From contig PYIU01000010.1 of the NCBI GenBank assembly GCA_003415625.1, forward strand, positions 1,486,501 to 1,550,500: a stretch of 64,000 nucleotides of DNA, written 5' to 3'. How positions within the stretch are numbered: the stretch's first letter is position 1; the number at the start of each line of letters is the position of its first letter. Source of the stretch: Aquanectria penicillioides. Taxonomy: Eukaryota > Ascomycota > Sordariomycetes > Hypocreales > Nectriaceae. The translations under genes and the position numbers were made by a program. The notes beneath the pieces were generated by a model. That model worked only from the letters and a program-made list of their open reading frames with translations. It was not told the origin of the DNA and did not search any database. Positions 61,213 through 64,000 of the stretch are shown here, one piece after another.

Positions 61213-61385
61213 ACGAGGGGCTCACGTCCCATTGCAGAACCCCCTTGTCTAGATGCTAGAGATAAGTGGCTTTGGGAAGTCAATACAAATCCAGGACCAC
61301 CGATCAAGAATGTGCCATGGTCAATGTCTCAATACCTTAGTCAACTTTATTGCAAATTGAAGACGGCGGCTCAGTATTTTTCAGC

Positions 61386-63370
61386 ATGGAATCGTATGAC
61401 AAGACCGCAGTTGCCAGCGAGGCGGCTCGCTCAGACGACACAGAGCAGGGCGTGGTAGAGGAGATGCCCGGCCAGATGAAGCGAGACCTCTCGCGGCGCC
61501 ATATCAACATGATTGGTCTGGCCGGCATGATTGTAAGTTGCCAGCCAGCGCCTGTGTCTGGCGTAGTATGTGGAATTCGGCTTCTGATGCCATTGTGCTA
61601 CTAATAGGGAACCGGCCTGTTTCTCGCCTCCGGAAGTGCGCTTGCAACGGCTGGGCCAGTCGGTGCGCTACTTGGATACATCCTCATGAGTCTCTTGACC
61701 GCTTCTGTCGCTTTGAGCACCGGAGAGCTGTCTTCGTTCTCGCCTGTGACCGGAGGCTTCATCAGGCACGCTACCCACTTTGTGCAGCCCGCCCTTGGAG
61801 CTGCCACCGGGTGGAACTACTGTGAGCTTGACCCACATATCACCAACAGAGCATCTAGATCTCAAGCTAATGCGACTCTTTCTCTCTGCTCAAAGGGTAT
61901 ATGATGGCCATCACAGGTCCAGCTGAGATCAGTGCAGCTGCTACCCTCATCAGCTTTTGGAACCCAAGTGTCAGCCCCGCCGTATGGTATACCATCTTCA
62001 TCGTTCTCATTGCCATCATGAGCTTCTGTGGAGTTCGCGTGTACGGAGAGGTAAATGCTCCCCAAAGTAACATGAGGCAATCTCCTTTTCTAACTTCTTA
62101 TTCTAGTCCGAGGTCTTCTTCTCAATGCTCAAGATCCTCCTCATCATCGGTCTCATCCTGGCTGGCATCATCGTCAACGCCGGCGGCTCGCCCACCCACG
62201 AATACATTGGCTTCCGCTATTGGGCTGACCCCGGCCCGTTCAACGCCTACCTTGTCGAAGGCAACACGGGCAAGTTCTTGGGTTTCTTTAGCACCCTTAT
62301 TTCTGCTGCCTACGCCTTTGGCAACATTCAGGTCGTGGCCTTGGCCGGCGCAGAGACGCAAAACCCTAGAAAGCTGATTCCTGACGCTATGAAGATGACC
62401 TTTTGGCGTATCATTGTGTTTTATGTCGTTAGCATGTTTGTTGTTGGTCTACTTGTGTAAGATGCCGTGAATACTACATTTCCTTTGATGATTGCATCTG
62501 ACAGCGAAACAGGCCATCAAATGATCCTAATTTGGGCAACTCTACCGGTACAGCTCAGCAAAGCCCGTTTGTTATTGCATTCCAAAAGGTCGGAATCCAC
62601 ACTCTCCCATCCATCATCAACGCGGTGCTGGTCACCTCTGCCTTTAGCTGTGGCGCTGCTGTCGTGTTCCTAGCATCGCGCGTTCTGTACGGGCTTGCTG
62701 AAGAGGGTCAGGCCCCTCGTGTGCTACTCAAGACCAACAGATTCGGCACGCCTTATCTCGCAGTAGCCGCCTCCACTCTCTTCATGCCCTTGGTATATCT
62801 CAGTTTGAGCAGCAACTCGTCCGTTGCCTTTGGCTGGTTTGTCAACATCGCTACCATTGCCGCCTTGATTTCGTGGCTTATTATCGAGGTTACCTTCCTT
62901 CGGTTCTTTTATGCCCTGAAAGTCCAGGGCATTAGTCGAGATCGTAAGTTCAGTTAGCCTGAGGGTTTCGTCAAGATTTAGTTACTGACACGCCTTGCTT
63001 ATTAAGGCCTTCCATACAAGAGTCCCTTTCAGCCATACATGGCTTGGGCCACGGCGGTTGTTCTAGCCATCATAATCCTATTCTCGGGTTACAGCGTCTT
63101 TCTCTCGGGTCACTGGAACACCGACTCCTTCCTTGTCTCTTATCTCGGCATTCCCATCTTTTTATGTGAGCTTCCTTGCATGAAGTTAATGACCAGATGG
63201 CGCTAACCCGAAATTTTCATTGCAGTTCTATGGGAGTCTCATTCATTTTCCTCCGCTCCCCAATCATCCCGCTGGACAGGATGGACCTTACAGAGATTGA
63301 AGTCATTGAAAGGGAAAAAGAAATGGCGCCTGAGGAGGAGAAGCTGCCTTGGTATCGAGTTCTAGCTTAA
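61386..63370 (+). CDS. Amino-acid permease (APC superfamily)
   Basis: Seven exons: 61,386-61,532, 61,608-61,821, 61,896-62,050, 62,107-62,456, 62,513-62,943, 63,007-63,165, 63,237-63,370; 529 aa. Plasma-membrane yeast-type amino-acid transporter with about 12 membrane segments: polar N-terminus, then RRHINMIGLAGMIGTGLFLA (the conserved first helix), SGSALATAGPVGALLGYI, a WYMMAITGPAEISAAATLI segment, AYAFGNIQVVALAGAETQNP (the family's E-x2-NPRK loop) and a polar C-terminus beginning MDLTEIEV. Substrate (which amino acid or amine) cannot be read. The last intron is unusual: the strong acceptor ttgcag (63,225) shifts the frame, whereas an internal gggag acceptor (63,236) restores FSFIFLRSPIIPLDRMDLTE, so I chose the latter. 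The start is the first in-frame ATG. Divergent from the Zn2Cys6 gene and preceded by the CACCGGCGA dyad. Confidence 0.9.
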
Positions 63371-64000
63371 CCGAAGATCAGATCCCAACACGGGAACTTA
63401 GTAGTGTTAATACCGAATCTGCGGGTTTGAACCGCCTAGAGCTGTAATTTCGCCTACAGGGACCCAAAAATGAAAGTCTATACAAGCCGTAGATTCTCGA
63501 ATAAAAACGCAGACTAAACTCAATACAAAACCTTACTCTAACTTGAGAGTGTGGCTTGTATTGATGTCAAACATGTTTCGTCGCGACTCACAGGACGTAA
63601 CTGTGAACATTGTCGATTGGTAAACCCAATAAAAAAATAGAGCCGATTTGACCGTTTGATCTGACGCCTGTTGTGTATGCAAATGCAGCCATGCTCACTC
63701 AGCACGTGGCTATTTTTGGTGCGCCATGCGCATTTACGTGACTGACGACTTCATTGGCATTTCTTGCATTGAGCGTTGTGATCACTACCTGGAATCTTTG
63801 GAAATGGTCAGGGTCTAAGTCTTAGTCTCACTGCTTACGCTCAGCGCTAGCGGATTATGCCTCCATGACAGCAAACGTGGGTTGAGATGGACTACAAGAT
63901 GGTGAAGCTCTTCAGAAAGGTATTTGGTCGTCTTGGTTGCTAGTTATAACTCACATAGCCTCGGAACCACATCTTTCTGGACTCACCAATGAAGAGTTGA
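63371..64000. other. Intergenic 3' flank, no gene seen
   Basis: Downstream of the permease to the window end. No coding region, tRNA or repeat recognised; a gene could begin beyond the edge. Confidence 0.5.

Overview
The window is nuclear DNA of a filamentous ascomycete (Pezizomycotina; probably Sordariomycetes, perhaps Hypocreales, but the genus cannot be read from the sequence). The evidence is short introns with GTRNGT donors and CTRAC branch sites, dispersed 5S rRNA genes, fungal-only families (Zn2Cys6 regulator, bZIP-DUF3425, LaeA-like methyltransferase) and an extremely AT-rich block made of repeat-induced point mutation (RIP) relics. It has two compartments with a sharp border near 30.4 kb.

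AT-rich half (1-30.4 kb). I find no intact gene. Transposon proteins survive only as C-to-T/G-to-A images. The best-resolved part is a nested stack. A minus-strand Ty3/Gypsy element has 431-bp LTRs (10,042-10,472 and 25,679-26,109) and the 5-bp target duplication agaaa. It was hit by a minus-strand, 5'-truncated LINE with a 14-bp target duplication. That LINE was then split by a full-length plus-strand LINE (16,027-22,661) with its own 14-bp target duplication. Further 5'-truncated LINE ends lie at about 7.2-8.4, 27.8-29.1 and 30.1 kb. Minisatellites and G/C homopolymers occupy 2.6-5.4 kb.

Border zone (30.4-34.1 kb). This holds two 14-bp palindromes, a frameshifted AreA/NIT2-type GATA-factor pseudogene, a frameshifted beta-lactamase-like pseudogene and a 664-bp inverted-repeat element with a 6-bp target duplication.

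Gene half (34-64 kb). In order: Old Yellow Enzyme-like reductase (-); 5S rRNA (-); a small secreted Cys protein (+); a divergent 5S rRNA (-); a GPI-type secreted cupredoxin (+); 2-isopropylmalate synthase (-) with two Gcn4/CPC1-type sites; tRNA-Glu(UUC) (-); a LaeA-like methyltransferase (-) with one in-frame TGA; tRNA-Leu(AAG) (+); a metzincin protease with three H-type lectin repeats (+); bZIP-DUF3425 factor (-); short-chain dehydrogenase (+); a DUF6594-like membrane protein (-); an aldo-keto reductase-RidA fusion (+); a Zn2Cys6 regulator (-); an amino-acid permease (+). Exon joins were worked out by hand by keeping frame and family similarity.

The best candidate for an undescribed system is 55.5-63.4 kb. 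The reductase-RidA fusion, the Zn2Cys6 regulator and the permease are adjacent. The promoters of the fusion and of the permease share the motif CACCGGCGA: two direct copies before the fusion and an inverted pair before the permease. This suggests a small regulated uptake-and-reduction module for an amino compound; the substrate cannot be inferred.
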